From positions 11,351,118 through 11,415,117 of the forward strand of contig OZ234503.1 of NCBI GenBank assembly GCA_965153455.1: a stretch of DNA of 64,000 bases, written 5' to 3'. Shown piece after piece: positions 1 through 12,539 of this stretch; the stretch's first letter is position 1; each line of letters opens with the position of its first letter. The position numbers and the translations under genes were made by a program. The notes beneath the pieces were generated by a model. The model had not been told where the DNA came from, ran no database searches, and was given only the letters and a program-made list of their open reading frames with translations. This DNA is from Sphagnum compactum (taxonomy: Eukaryota > Bryophyta > Sphagnopsida > Sphagnales).

Positions 1-549
1 ATCACAAATCAACATAGTGGTAGTTCTTAAAAATTACTGACATAACATATGACTTATAAAAACCACTACTAAAAATGAGTCAATTTGACCATTCACATTG
101 GGAAGATGACATGGTGCATAATTATGCACATGGTCCTTCCATGTCTAACCATCTCAACCTTCCAACAATAACATTTTGAAGGTATAACCTTTTGCACACA
201 AAGAATAACATGTCCTACAATCACATTTAAAATAATTGACATTATTTGTTATAAATACACATAATCCCATGGCTCAAATCTATAGATCTAGGGTTGTTAA
301 CCACCTTCACAAATGGTGACATATTAATGCAATGTATCCCAATGTCGGGCAATTGCTAATTTTTCCACAACCATGGACAAAACATGTTTAAATAAGGCAA
401 TTCATTACTCACATGAATCCACACATTAAGATCATCCAATTTGATAATTGCCATCACATGTCATTGGATTAAACCTGGTAGTTCAAGCTCATGACCAAAC
501 TATAAGAATTATGGTGAAAAATATGAAAGATTTTCAACTAAACTTATAC

Positions 550-945
550 CCCATAGTTAGCCTTAGTCAATTTTGCAAGTCCTAATTTCACATATGGCGT
601 TATTAAAGTCCATACTTTCACAAACCTCGATTCACCATCTACACCATCCATTCAATTAACCCATTCACCTTAGGATGGTCTCATGAAGTAGCGCGATGAT
701 CAATTAGTGCCTTTTCAAATAACTCTTGGAAACTCCCCATGGAAATTCATACCTTGGTTGAGAATACTTTGGCTGGAACCCCAAATCTATTGAACACCTT
801 GTTAAAAAATGCATAGGCAATGCCCTCACTATTACAATCCAATAATGGCACCAATTCTATCCACTTCAAAAAGTGTCCAATCATAACCAAAACATACCAA
901 TTATGTTGGATGGTCAAATTAAGTGGGCCAACAAAATAAAAATTC
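550..945 (-). mobile_element. Decayed Ty3/gypsy retrotransposon integrase segment
   Basis: Read on the minus strand, the stretch gives typical plant gypsy integrase core motifs in order: a VGPL-like start, YVLVMI, KWIELVPL, a segment ending in FGVPAKV, then FQELFEKALIDHRATS and an HP..NGL..W run. The reading is interrupted by several in-frame stops (after FGVPAKV, after HRATS and later), and the Asp expected in the VMID motif is Gly. It is therefore a dead fragment. No intact reverse transcriptase or matching LTR pair was found beside it. The family call rests on motif order only. Confidence 0.75.
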
Positions 946-1004
946 CATCAATATTCAAGCCCCATAACGAATGGAATTCATTCATATGGATATTCATCCA
1001 TGAT

Positions 1005-1175
1005 TCATAGTTAACTTTTAATTGATTCCTAGTTAATTTCAAATTCACTTCTAGTTAATTCATAATTCACTTATAGTTAATTCATAGTTAATTTCTAGTT
1101 CATTCTCAGTTAATTCTTAGTCAACTCATAGTTAATTATTAATTCACTTTTAATTAACTCATAGTTCACTATCAA
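1005..1175. repeat. Imperfect short tandem repeat, AGTTAATTC-like
   Basis: About 170 bases made of variants of 'tagttaattcatagttaa' spaced 12-24 bases apart. It is AT-only low-complexity DNA with no coding signal. It lies next to the decayed integrase segment and may be part of the same degenerate retroelement. Confidence 0.7.
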
Positions 1176-1324
1176 TTAGGAAGCCTTTTAAAAAGTTTCC
1201 ATTGTTGATGGGCACATGAAAATTTCCATGAAAGCTTCCTTGAGCTAAGCCCCAAAGGGGTATAAATAAAAATAGGACTCCCTTCATTACCTTTTTTTTA
1301 AAAGAGATATATGTACACATAAAG

Positions 1325-1640
1325 CACTTTGGAGAAATTTCTTAAGCATATTTGGAGGGGATTTTATATTCATGGAAATCACTCCTAGAAGATAAAAGAG
1401 GGATGGATGTTATGCATACTCCTTAAGAATGGGAGGATCTTTTACCTCCGAGCAGGCATAATTTCTCTCCCACTCTTAATGAGTAGGGGTAAGAACCATG
1501 CCCTCCTATACCTCATGATCTGCATACATTTGAGTTCATGATAAATGTTCACATCATGCATGACAATGGGTAAAGCCCATAGGTGGTGGACATTCCCTTC
1601 CGGAAAATGTGGGCCTGGACATGGCCACCACCTCATTACC
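1325..1640 (+). repeat. Dispersed repeat, copy 1 (inverted copy near 11.7-12.3 kb)
   Basis: Several blocks recur in the same order, reverse-complemented, at about 11731-12320: 'aaagcactttggagaa' (near 1322), 'actccttaagaatgggagg' (near 1419) and 'cctcctatacctcatgatct' (near 1502). The shared collinear order suggests one repeat family, possibly an LTR or a non-autonomous element. A possible TATA motif (ggggtataaataaa) lies just before it near 1257. Boundaries are not resolved. Confidence 0.5.
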
Positions 1641-2990
1641 CTACACATATATAGAGAGAGATACACACAACCAAACCTCTTTGACCAATTCATGGATGAT
1701 GTGATGATTCAATTTTCTATACATGGGTGGTTTTGTACATCAACGTGTTGGTGGGCGTAAATGACATTCTTGTCAAAGTTCCTGATTAAGGTCCAAGTCC
1801 CCAGTAATGTTTCCAATCATACTCCAAAAGCAATGTATTCTATCTCAAAAGTCTCTTATGTTATTGTCCTCCAAATTGGATCACAACAAATGTTCATGTT
1901 GGTTTATGTTCATTTCCATATAGATCCCTGTACTTCTAAGTTCTCATTCTGATTCCTGTCCCACACCTTCAGTATAGTGCTTGAAACTCTGAGAATGTTG
2001 TGCTACCTACTCTCTTTTCAAGAGTGCCGAAACAGTGCAGAAACACAAGATCTAGGAGGCAAGATCAGGTCCTAACATCTTTCTTCATGAAGAAAACATA
2101 GTTCTTCACAAAGGCACCTCAAGGCCATGTCTAGCAAAACTTCTGCCAAAAGTGAAGACAGATCTTGAGGTCTTGGTTAATGGGGGTGCAAACAAGAGCT
2201 GGAGCAAGAAACAATTTTTTTGAAAATATGGATCAACTAGCCAAATGTTGTAGCTGCAGTAATATAAATCCTCAGCACCAAAAATTACTTCAAAGCACCA
2301 CACTGAAAGCCCAAAATTACAGCTTTTCTGGAAGCTTCCTTGTCTAGCACCTCTCTTCAGTACCCACTTTAGCCACATCTACAAACAGACTATTGGTGGG
2401 GATGAAGCAGATTTGGGAGTTGACAGCTTTCTGGGGACATAGTGAATTTCAGGATTAAAGAGCTTTCTGGGCCCAAGCTGAGAATCCACAGTATCTCTTG
2501 ATCAAGTAATGTCTCCTCCAATATGTGTCTATATGGAGGAGTTTGTCACTGGTGAAATGGTCTAGGCCTGGATGGTGCCATTGAAGGTGTCTTGTCTCCT
2601 TCTGACTTGGTCTTGTGATGGGATGGATCCCAAGAGAGAGGGGAGCTGCAAACAATAAGAGCAGCCAGCCTCATCAACTTACTTGGAAACCAAAGGAAAT
2701 AAAACTGATTGTTCTTGACACATCAGGCAACTCTGTCCATAAGTCATAGACTTCAGTGGTCCCATCAAATCTCTTCTTCATCCTCTGTACACTTACCCTA
2801 TTAATGCCTTCTTGTTGTGATTGATACAAGAAACTGGATTGTGATTAAAATTGCACACCAAGAGAATCGTGACTCCAATGTCTGATTGGGGAGCATTTAG
2901 TGATGGAAAGCATATGGAAAAGACATCATCAAAAAGTTAACCTTATGGTCACAAAGCTCACCTGAGTGGTCTGTAGGTGAGGATGCATGC

Positions 2991-5900
2991 CTACGAAGTC
3001 GGCCTCAAATTGGGGATGACAGCTGTTGCTGATTCTGAAACTACAGCAACAGCCACATTCAAGTTTCTCATTGTAGATGTGCTTATTTGACATGAAGATA
3101 CTTCAGCCATTACTCTCTTGTCCTGATATGCTGCTCTCGCAACAGCAGTCCTAGTTGAGAATTCCAAATATTTCACCTCAGCTGAGAAGACTGATTGCTT
3201 CAGGCAAGGAAAAAAATAATTACAAATTCTCAGAAGTGGGGAAACAGCATTACAGGTGAGAGAGTGCAAAAACAAAAATGACCCCAAAATTTGGCTATGT
3301 ACCCTGCAAAAATCTAACATCCAAACATCAATTTCACCTCAAGCACTTGCTTAGTATTGGGAGCTGCTCTCTGTGTCGCATCCAGCTCCAATTGATGTTT
3401 CTCAATGTGATCTGTCAACATTTTCTGCCAATGACAAAAGGAAATCAGAAGACTCTGAACTTCTGGCTAATGAAAGTATTACAATTTGATCAAGGGGCAA
3501 ATCAAATGATTACACCATTGACAATGTGTAGGTCTTGTGGATATTTGATGTAGAAACCTCTTCAGTTGTCTGAGATTTGGTCAATTTCATGCACTTAAAT
3601 CTTGCTGAGAGTTTGACCATTGAGATTTGTATTGAACCACATAGCATTCATATGTATGATTTCAGGGAGAGTCTTGAAAGACATACATTTGCATGTCTCA
3701 GACATCTGTTTTTGGTGTGCAGTGTCTTGATGTGAATGTCAGGATTTTGGGGAAGTTGCTGGTTTGACAAGAGCACTTGCCTCCCTGCAACCTGAGGTCT
3801 GGCATTATCTTGTTCAACAACTGCACTTGCCAGCCTCTTGTTCATGTCAACATGTTCCTTCTTTGGTAGCTTTTGCTCAAGTCCTTTGACTCCCACATCC
3901 TTTGCCATCTCCAATTCACACACTGTTCCATTAAGATTGTTGTGCTCCATGACAACAGTGTCTGTCTTCAGTGGTGGCATGCCATCATTCTCTCTGGATA
4001 CAATATCAAGTGATGCAGCCTCCGTGTTTACTGTGGTGCAGATAAGTTCATCAAGCTTTTGGTGAAGTGATATTTCAGAGTCATCAACCTTCTTCTTCTC
4101 CTGTGCAGAGATAACCAATGTCTCCTTTTTCATATCAGAAAGTTCTGTGGTGTGGTTGATCTCAATCTTCTTCATTGGAGCACATCTATCTTCACTCAAA
4201 AGAGATATAATTTCAAAGAGCATCTCCCAATCTTGCAAACAAAAATGATCTTTCCCCAGCAAAACTTGATCTCTCTCTCCAGTTACTTCAGTTGGCTCTA
4301 ATTTTATGCTGTGTCTTCTTGTAAGCTCTGCAAGCTGTTGTTTGAGAGACAATGTAAACAAAGCCAATTTCTCTTTTGCGTTTGCTGCACTACCCAGTTG
4401 ATTGTCCATCATATGGATGTCTGCATTCTTTGCAGGCTTCAATTTCTTTGTTACAGCTGCATCCTTCTGCCGTGCCAACAGAGAGAAGGCTACCTGAAGC
4501 TTGTCATCCTCTTGACCAAGTGCCTCATTCTGGAATAACAATTTCTCGCTCTCTTTTGTTGACAGTTCCAGCTGCTTGTTAAGTGAGTGCATAGTTCTCA
4601 TGAGCTCATCAAGTTGACATGCTGAAGAAAGCTCTGTAGCAATTTTGACCTTACCATTATTCTCAGTCATATCCAAATCCACTCTTGTTGCACCTTCATC
4701 AACTTCCAGTTGCTCCTTCAGGGCATCTCTCTCTCCTTCCAATATCGATATCACAGCATGCAGATCATCCTGTTCTTGCTTGAGAAACAATTTCTCTGCC
4801 ATCATTTGATCTTTCTCTTTGACTAAGCATGCCAGTTTCTGGTTCAAGGAATGAATTGTTTCTAGATAACCGAACTCAGCACTGCAAGCTCTCTCCTTTT
4901 CTTTCAGTGCCATTGCCACTTCTCCTTTCATTGAAGAAATCTCTTCCTGCAATTGAATTATTCCTTTGCTTACAGATGTTTCCTTCAGGGTCAGGCAGCT
5001 TTTCTCATTGCCTGCAGTATCCAGCTCTCTCTTTGTTGAACAGGACTGTGATTCAAGTCCTTTCACCTGTTGTTTAAGCTTGTGCTGCTGGTCCCTTTTC
5101 ATATCCTCTCCTCCTTTGACTGCAGTAGCAGCATCGGCACTTGATGATGAAACAGTATGTACCTGTCTAGTATCCTCTTTGACAGCCGTTACAGCAGGAG
5201 GTGGAGGGGGAGGGGGAGGAGGATCCAGTCCGTCTTTCTCCTTGACTGGAGCACCTATCCGAGCATTCTTGGTTTTCATGAGAGCGAGTTCTTCAGTCAA
5301 TTTTTTAAGCTCTTGCTTGAGAGATACTTCCATGCCATTCAGCCTTTTTTTCTCTTTCGCTGCTGTGGCCAAGTCTACCTGCAACGAGCTTACCAAAGCA
5401 CGAAGATTGACAACATCTTGCACAAGGAGAATGTCATCACCAACACCTAATTTGCTTCTTTCTTTAGTTGCTTTCTCTAGCTCATTTTGCAAGTACTCAA
5501 TACTTGAGCCCAGCTCAACGTTCTGGACTTCAATATAGCCCAGCTTCTTGTGTGCACTGTCCCTCTCTTGCAGCAGGACTGATTTCTCGGCAGAGAGTAT
5601 CTCGTGCTCCTTCTGTAGTGTTGCGCTAGCAATCTCCAGCTTTTTTGCCTTCTTTTCCGATGCTTCCAAGGCTGACTTCAATCTAGCTTGCTCTTTCACT
5701 CTGAGAGCATTAATGACCCTGTGATCCTTCTGCAAGCTATTGTACTCCCTTTCCAGATTCTCCAATATGGCCTTGGATTTGTTGAGTGCAATCTGACATT
5801 CATCTCGTTCTCTTGCCAGATCTGAAACTTCTAACTTGCAGGAGGAGTAGTCGTGACGAACACTTTCACATTCAGCCTCCAGTTCTTCCACTTTGCTCTC

Positions 5901-8677
5901 AAAGGCTTTCAATTCGGCCTCAAGAACATCCCACTGTTTTTCAAGTGCTTCCTGATGACTCCGTCGTAAATTTTCACACTCAGCTTCAAGCTTCTCTGCT
6001 TTGCCCTTGTAATCTGCCAGAGATTCTGTGAGTGAAACCTTCTCCATAGCTGCATTCCCATGATCAGCTTCAAGCTTCTCAACCTTGTTCTTGAGTGTGT
6101 CAACAGATTCCTTCAGTGACACATTTTCAAGTGCCAGCTTAATTTTCAACTTCCGCAGTTTGTTTCTGTCCTGAGTCATGCTTGAAAGCTCTGCTTCCTG
6201 CTTTTGTGATGTTTCTCTCACTCTTGTGACATCCAGTTTTGCTATTTTCAACTCTTCCTTGAATTTCATCCTCTCTTTCTGTATCACCTACAATGGTTTG
6301 TTCAGAAATAGCACTACAAAATAGGAGCTTGCCTATATAGTTTCTGAAAAACTCTCTCAAGCCTCTACAGAGGATGGATATGCTCTATGTCTTTGGAAAA
6401 AGGCTGGAGTGAGGTATGATTGGATACTTCCTCTTTCAAGGTTGTCATCAACTGGAGAGACATTTCTAATCTATCAAACTTGACAGCAACATAGTCAAGT
6501 TTCAGTGCAAGAATGGACAGACAGTCTAAGCATAGATTCCCAAGCATCTTTGCAATCTTGAACTATTGTGTATCACTGCATCTGAGACTCATTCGATGAG
6601 ATTGATTAGTTTGTACCTGATGTTGCTCGGTCATCTTTTCATACTCCAATTCCAAATGTTGCAGGTTTCTTCCTGAGTGAAGAAGTGCTGGAGGAGTTTC
6701 TTGCATCTCTTCCTGTTCAAACACCGTGCTTCCCTTCTCCTGCTTCTCCAATAGCATAAAGTTTTCCCTCTGGACTGCAAGCAGTTCCTTCTCCAAGTTT
6801 CCTGTTTTTGAGTATAGATCTTCCAACTGTGCACCAAGCCTCTGCCCAGCAGCACATAGTTCCTGAATACTTTTAGATTTCTCCTGCTTCTCAGACTCAA
6901 GAATCTTGTTCTGCCAACGGAGGTTCTCACAATCAAGTTCCACCATCTCCAGCTTGCTCAAAAACTCATTTCCAAGACTTCCTAATCGGCTTTTGCATGC
7001 ATGTAGTGCTCGCTTCATAGCCAGTTTTGCTGTAGAAATTTCACTAACGAGCTTGTCCTTCCCAGCCGAAAGTCTAGACACAGAACATTTTGTCTGGGTA
7101 TTTCCCTTCAGGTTCTCCAATTCCGAGCTTTTCACCTCTGCATTCCATATCAATAGACTTTTTCCATCACCTGATTGATTATCCACAGTCTCTGTACTCT
7201 CACTTTCTTGTCCATGCTTGTATTTTGCCTCCATGCTGCTGAAAATTTCAGCTTTGCATATATTTTCCTGGAAGCAGTATGAGCAGGGAGGGAATCAAAA
7301 GAATGGATCCAGATCCTTTTCCTTTGACTGGGACACATGAACATTGACATTAGATCCCTACTTTCCATGTTAAATACATCCTAGAATTTAGTGCTTGTCT
7401 CCAGGAGAGACGACAAAGAAGAAGAAATCAATGACAATATTCAGAAAGAGAGCCTGACATCCTCACACACAAAAGTACCTGTTGCTGAGATGGAAAACCA
7501 GAAACAAAGTCCAGAGCTTGAGATCCATACTCATACCTGGAAGTTCTGCACATCAATTAGAAGTGTTTGCACACTCTCAAGTGTCTCTGTTTGCAGGGAG
7601 TCTATTGCAGACACTGTAACGTCCACCTCTTTTTCCAGCTCATATAATGCAGCTACCAAGTGCAATCGTTCCCGTTTTTCACTTTCACTCTCCATCTGCA
7701 ACATCAGCTGACAAGATGCTTTTTGGCTGATTCACAACCTTGTCCAGTAACAAAGAGACAATCTAATGCTTTTTCCACACATCAGACCATAGACAACCTT
7801 GCCTTTCCTTGCAGAACAATTTTAGTTCACAGACACAGACTATGCCATACCTCAAGTTTGTGTCTCCTTGCAACACTCTCCCGAAGTCGAACTGCTTTAC
7901 GGTTGCATTTCTGTTTAACCTTCTCAAGTTCCTCCCGAAGTATGTCTCGCTCCTTTGCCAGTGCTGAGTACCAAGCGTCAGAAGGTTGCAGCTTCTCAAG
8001 TGAAACACATGGTGATGATGCCTCCACCTTTTCATCATTTTCCAAATGGCAACATTCAGTGATGTTAGGTAGCATCACACTCCTGGTAGCATTGCACTTA
8101 AGTTGGGGTAGAAGGCACAATGAGATTCAGTAATGCAGGCAACACTTAACAAACTACTTCCTCATATGTTAAGGAACATGCAGAGAAATTAGGAATGCTT
8201 CTTTGTGCCATGATCTCAATGCAAACTCATGGTAACAAGCAACAATTATGAAGAGATCTAATGCTGGATGGTTAAGGATGAGCACAAGTAGCATACCCTG
8301 CTTCTCTCCACCTCAAGAAACTTTGACTTGAGAGCTGCACGTTCAGAATCCTTTATTTCAAGCAGCTTTTGGTTCTTCTTCTCTGCTTTGTGTTGCATTT
8401 GGGCCTGCATCTCCAAATTTTTCTTTTCTGTATTACCACCTTCCTGTTCCCTCTTTTCAATATCAGTTTCAACCTCTTGCTCAAGGCCTTTTATGCTAGC
8501 CAAAGCCTGGGAACACAGTTCTGACCATGTACTTTTCTCCTTATCTGTGTGAGAAAGAGGAACTTGGATTTCTTCAGTGTCTTGCAGCGAAGTCCCTTCC
8601 CTTGAGGTTCTCTGAATTTCTCTCTCTTGGACCAGGCACAAAAGCTCCGCTCTCCAGGACCCAGGGTTGTCGCCCAT
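2991..8677 (-). CDS. Large coiled-coil protein, about 1443 aa, family not recognised
   Basis: Eight exons by my reading: 8677-8297, 8096-7851, 7695-7537, 7267-6617, 6287-3687, 3424-3338, 3197-2991 for the seven firm ones, plus any 5' UTR exon not seen; every coding intron is phase 0. Donors are GTATGC, GTATGG, GTATGA, GTACAA, GTATGT and GTGAAA; acceptors are mostly CAG or TAG. The joined frame has no stop until TAG at 2993-2991. The protein is almost wholly Glu/Lys/Leu heptad-like coiled coil, with many LEAE, KEKE and ERD segments and no membrane segment. A run of nine prolines sits in the large fifth exon (about 5200-5222). Such proteins often act as cytoskeletal, tethering or scaffold proteins, but nothing here identifies a partner. 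I chose the ATG at 8677 (context GCCATGG). An out-of-frame ATG lies upstream at 8732. If the donor at 3686 is not used, the fifth exon runs on to a stop at 3648. Exon 2 start is the least certain junction. Confidence 0.78.
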
Positions 8678-8732
8678 GGCATTGGGTGACAACCTGCTGC
8701 CCTTCTGGCCCCTTTGGTTCAAAGTCTGCCAT
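8574..8732 (-). promoter_or_regulatory. Upstream ORF overlapping the coiled-coil start codon
   Basis: An ATG at 8732 with good context (G at -3 and +4) opens a 52-codon frame that ends at TGA at 8574, one frame off from the main ORF and overlapping its start at 8677. If the transcript begins upstream of 8732, ribosomes would meet this ATG first and it could lower translation of the main protein. It could equally be the true start if an unseen splice or an indel links the frames. Confidence 0.35.
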
Positions 8733-11730
8733 CACACAAGCCTGTTAGAATTGAAGAGAATTCTATTGAAGACTATGCAAACTAATCTACACCCTCTTGT
8801 TTCCAAATCCTTTCAGATGAACATTTCTCACTCTATTGTCTTGCAGGTTGTGCTTGACTATAAAACAGCACCTCAAAGTGTGGTTCAGGAAACAAATATA
8901 TCTGCATCTGAATGTACGAATTGATGCTCTGTGGTTTGTAGCAGATTGCCTGTTTGTGTCAAGGCTCTACACTGCAACTTACAATTTAATTTTCTCACTG
9001 CTTGCATTGACATGCTGGTGGACATTCAGAATCAAGAGTAGACACAATTCATGCTCTTTGAGCAATTTTAACCACAATCTTTGCACCAGCTCCTTAAAGG
9101 CCAAAGCCTGGAAATTTCCTCAAACTTATATAGGCCACAAACAAATCACAATGAGTCCCTTGGCTCAAGAAATGGATCTCTCAGACTCAAAGAAGACAGC
9201 AGAAGTTTGAAGAGGTCACTGCTTTTGGTCTGAATACCTTACCAGATCTAAAGGTGCTGGAATCACATATCGCCTTTTGTTTGGATATGTGGTGCTCAGT
9301 TCTGTTGGAATAGGTGGTCGTGCCTGTATCCTATACCCATCCGTTTCTTGGCTTCCCATTGTCAGTGGTGTACCTTCTGGATTTCCACACACTATAATTA
9401 GTAACCATGCTTTGAAGTGTCACAAAAACAAAGTCCCATTTCGTATTGACAAGATCTGCAGCTCATTTCAGGGCATCATTGATCAAAATTCTTTGTCAGA
9501 GGTTTTGACATTCACTGAGGTTGCATTTTCAGGATCCCATGCTAGTGACAAGATCCTAAACAAAAAGGCATGCTGCAGAGAATACATCCATTACATCTTT
9601 CTGAAGAATGAAGAGTAGTTAGCGCTTTGCATGTGCATTTACAACTTGTGACCTTGCACCTTGCAGATGCTGAACAAAGTATGGAGGGAAAGAGTGATCT
9701 GTGGGTTGATTAGAGAGTCCAAATTGTGAGGAAGAGTGAACAGCTGATGCATTAACCCCATCACATTCTCAGAAAGTCCAACAATGAAGTAAAGCAAGAT
9801 GTTTGCCTGCTTTTTGGAAATCAAAACTCACAATCTTCTTGCTGTCTGAATCTATATTGTAGTTTTTCAGTAAGTTAGTCGGTTGCAATAGCTCCAGTGA
9901 TGTTTTTCAAGCCAAGGGTGTTGAAGGCAGCAAAACTTTGTCCCCTGTCCATGTATGTATGTTTGATGTTCTGGTCACGGTAAGTTATCCTCGCTTATAT
10001 ATCTTCCTACTCTCTGATCTTACATTTCAGAGTCCCCCTCTCGATTCTCTTCAGATCTGCAATTGCTCCAATCTCTGCCACCCGCAAATTTAAATACATC
10101 AAATCCTGATATCAGGAGTTCCTTCTCTGCACATGAAATTTTCAGTCAATTTTCTTTGCTTTCTTATCTCCATCTCTCTCTGTCTCTCTACATCGAAAAT
10201 ACTGATCATCGCAAAAGGTACCTCACTTCAGATCCCAAAAACATGAGCATGAACTTCAAAATCCTCAACGTCGCCCACAAAGCCCCGGCATTCCAAATCT
10301 CCAGCACCCACCTACTGCTGAATTCCATTCACAATACAAACAACTAATCAAGGCACTCATGGTCTCCTCCTCCAATCAGCACGACATTGGTACATTGACA
10401 TCCCACCACCACAACAAAAACCACGACCACCACTCCCACTACCAAAAATTACACAAATCCCTCTCGAGTGGAGTTTGACATAAGACGACGTCAATTTGCA
10501 TCCCGCATGCGCATGTATTACGTCATAAGTCTTTCAATACCAAACAAAAACTCCAAACAGATCGGAAGAGAGACAATGTTTGCACACAAAATATTGAGTT
10601 TTTCCCAAGACTTCAGTCTCTCTCAATCCGCGCCATCATTTTCTCGCAACTGGTAGTATTACTCCACTCCTCACAACACTCAATCAGCCCCCTACAATCT
10701 TGCGATGCACCTCATCATCATCATCATCATCTTTGTCGTGGTGAGTGGTGGAATTTGCAAAGAGCAATATGAAAGTCGGTGTAGCGCAAGTTGTTTCACT
10801 CGTTGTGGGGGAAGCGGTTTTTGGTCGAGTGACCCACCCCAGCGCACACTCTTGACACTAACTAATTGATATGGAAATAACTAGGACTATGTCCATCGTG
10901 TTGGTTATCTTCTTAAAGGGGTCAACCTTGGCCTAAGCGCCAAATTTTGAGAATTCCGCCAACCAGTGTGGCTCTATCCCTCATAAAGAGTGACTAGTTT
11001 GAACCCCGTGCCTAATGCACAGGTGTGTTATTTCAACAATGTTTGGTTCATGTTTTAGTTTTTTTTTAAAAACTTTTATCTTTTTTATTTTTTATTTTAT
11101 GTGTTTTCTGTTTTTATTATTATTTTGTATAATAAAAATAAAGTGTTTCTTTTTTACTTTTGTATTTTTGTTTATTTGGATGCAAGTTTGAAGTTTGGAG
11201 AAAGAAGACACACCTCATTCTTTTTCAAGTAGGGTTTTTCTTCATTATTATAAGTTTTATTTTTTCTTATTTTCTACTCTTTATTTGGTTTCTTCTTTTT
11301 GTAATTTTTTTCTTTTAAAATGATTTTACTGTATTTCCCTTTCCTTGTTTCATTTGTTCCCATTCCTTTTTTATAGTTTTTGTGTTTTTACTTTTTTTTG
11401 TTTATGTTTGTTTCATGTTTTAATTTTTTCTATTCTTATTTTGTCTATCTTCATTTTTATTTTTATTTTTATGCGTTTATTTATTTATTTAGTTTCAATT
11501 TTCTTTTCCAAAAAAATTCTAGTTTTTCTAATAATATGTTTTATAATAAAAATAATTAAAAAAAACTTTTTTATTTTTGTTTGATTAGATGCAGGTTTGG
11601 AAGTTGCAAGGGACCTAAACATAGGAAAAAAAAACTGGTATAGTTTTTGTAGAGTATGGGTAGGGCACGTTGTTGTCAGTAAAAATTCTGCCTCAATGGA
11701 GGAGGCGCCTTGCACGAAAGGTTCCTCCTC

Positions 11731-12106
11731 TCCTTCTCAAATGAATCACAGCCATTTAGAATTCTACGAGATCTTTACGCCAGGTAAGGACCTCAAATGG
11801 GGTCACTCTGGGAATTCAGGTCTCACACTTGACTCTTTACTTTGTGTTGGGGCTCTCATTCCTATAGTATCCCTGTTCTCGATCCTTACCGTACCCATAG
11901 ATCATGAGGCATACGAGGAGAGGGCAACTTCTCAATGAATCATATACCCATTTAACATTCTACAAGATCTTTACACCGGGGAAGGACCTCAAATGCGGCC
12001 ATTCTGGGAATTCAGGTCCCACGATTGATTGCCTTGTGCCGGGCCCTCATTCCTAGAACATCCCTGTTCTTGATCCTTACCCTACCCATAGATCATGAGA
12101 TGTAGG
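11731..12106. repeat. Tandem duplication, two copies of about 190 bp
   Basis: Copy 1 (about 11731-11925) and copy 2 (about 11926-12106) share, in order, 'ctcaa(a)tgaatca', 'gatctttac', 'aaggacctcaaatg', 'ctgggaattcaggtc', 'ctcattcctag/ta', 'tccctgttct' and 'cccatagatcatgag'. A run of ten G follows copy 2. The reverse complement resembles the repeat at 1325-1640. Confidence 0.8.
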
Positions 12107-12130
12107 AGGGGGGGGGGGATATTAGGGCAA

Positions 12131-12225
12131 CTCCTTAAGAGTGGGAGGGATCTTACACTTGCTCTTATGGGATCTTATGCCTACTTTGGAGTGTAAGATC
12201 TAAGATCCCTCCCACTCTTAAGGAG
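12131..12225. repeat. Inverted repeat, 28-nt arms
   Basis: The left arm 12131-12158 (starts CTCCTTAAGAGTGGGAGG) pairs with the right arm 12191-12225. The match is complete except for a 7-base insertion (a local duplication of TAAGATC) in the right arm. The loop is about 32 bases. It lies inside the dispersed repeat shared with 1325-1640, so it is probably a structural part of that element rather than a gene terminator. Confidence 0.8.
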
Positions 12226-12539
12226 GAGAAGAAGATATCTTTCCCCCTTGTGTAAGGGGGATATCCATAGACACAAGGTACTATCCAAATACACTAGGAA
12301 AGTTCTCCAAGTGCTTTGCTTTTCTGGAGGGAGGTAGTTATCCATCCCAAGTTATGCTAGCTTTGGTTGGTGTGTTTGTATGTAGAATAGTTTTTAATGG
12401 CGAGGGCCTCCATAGAAAGTCCTTAGTGAGCTTCCTTGAGAATTTTGATTTAATGGGAACAATTTTTTTTATTTGTTTTCCATACTTTGAACCTAGTCCA
12501 CAAGATTCCAAAATATCTTTTTCATTGAGCTTTAGGGTT

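Larger units (their letters stand above)
1..2990. other. Gene-free, repeat-rich left flank
   Basis: AT-rich DNA with no open frame that looks like a plant gene. It holds a decayed integrase segment (about 550-945, minus), a short AGTTAATTC-type repeat (about 1005-1175) and a dispersed repeat (about 1325-1640) that recurs inverted near 11.7-12.3 kb. The part from about 2000 to 2990 lies just downstream of the minus-strand coiled-coil gene and may contain its 3' untranslated region. A GTGAGC donor-like site about 30 bases past the stop could mark a 3' UTR intron, but this is weak. Confidence 0.6.

Noticed and set aside
4966-5538. 190-codon plus-strand open frame with a glycine run
   Set aside because: Antisense shadow of the coiled-coil gene; the glycine run mirrors the proline run.
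6365-6547. 60-codon minus-strand frame inside the coiled-coil gene that could be an extra exon
   Set aside because: The exon ending at 6617 joins the exon starting at 6287 directly in phase 0 with good splice sites, while this frame ends in a stop and has no good donor. It is treated as intron.
10063-10656. Two plus-strand frames (94 and 62 codons) in the divergent spacer
   Set aside because: Low-complexity Ser/Leu content, no motif and no splice partner.
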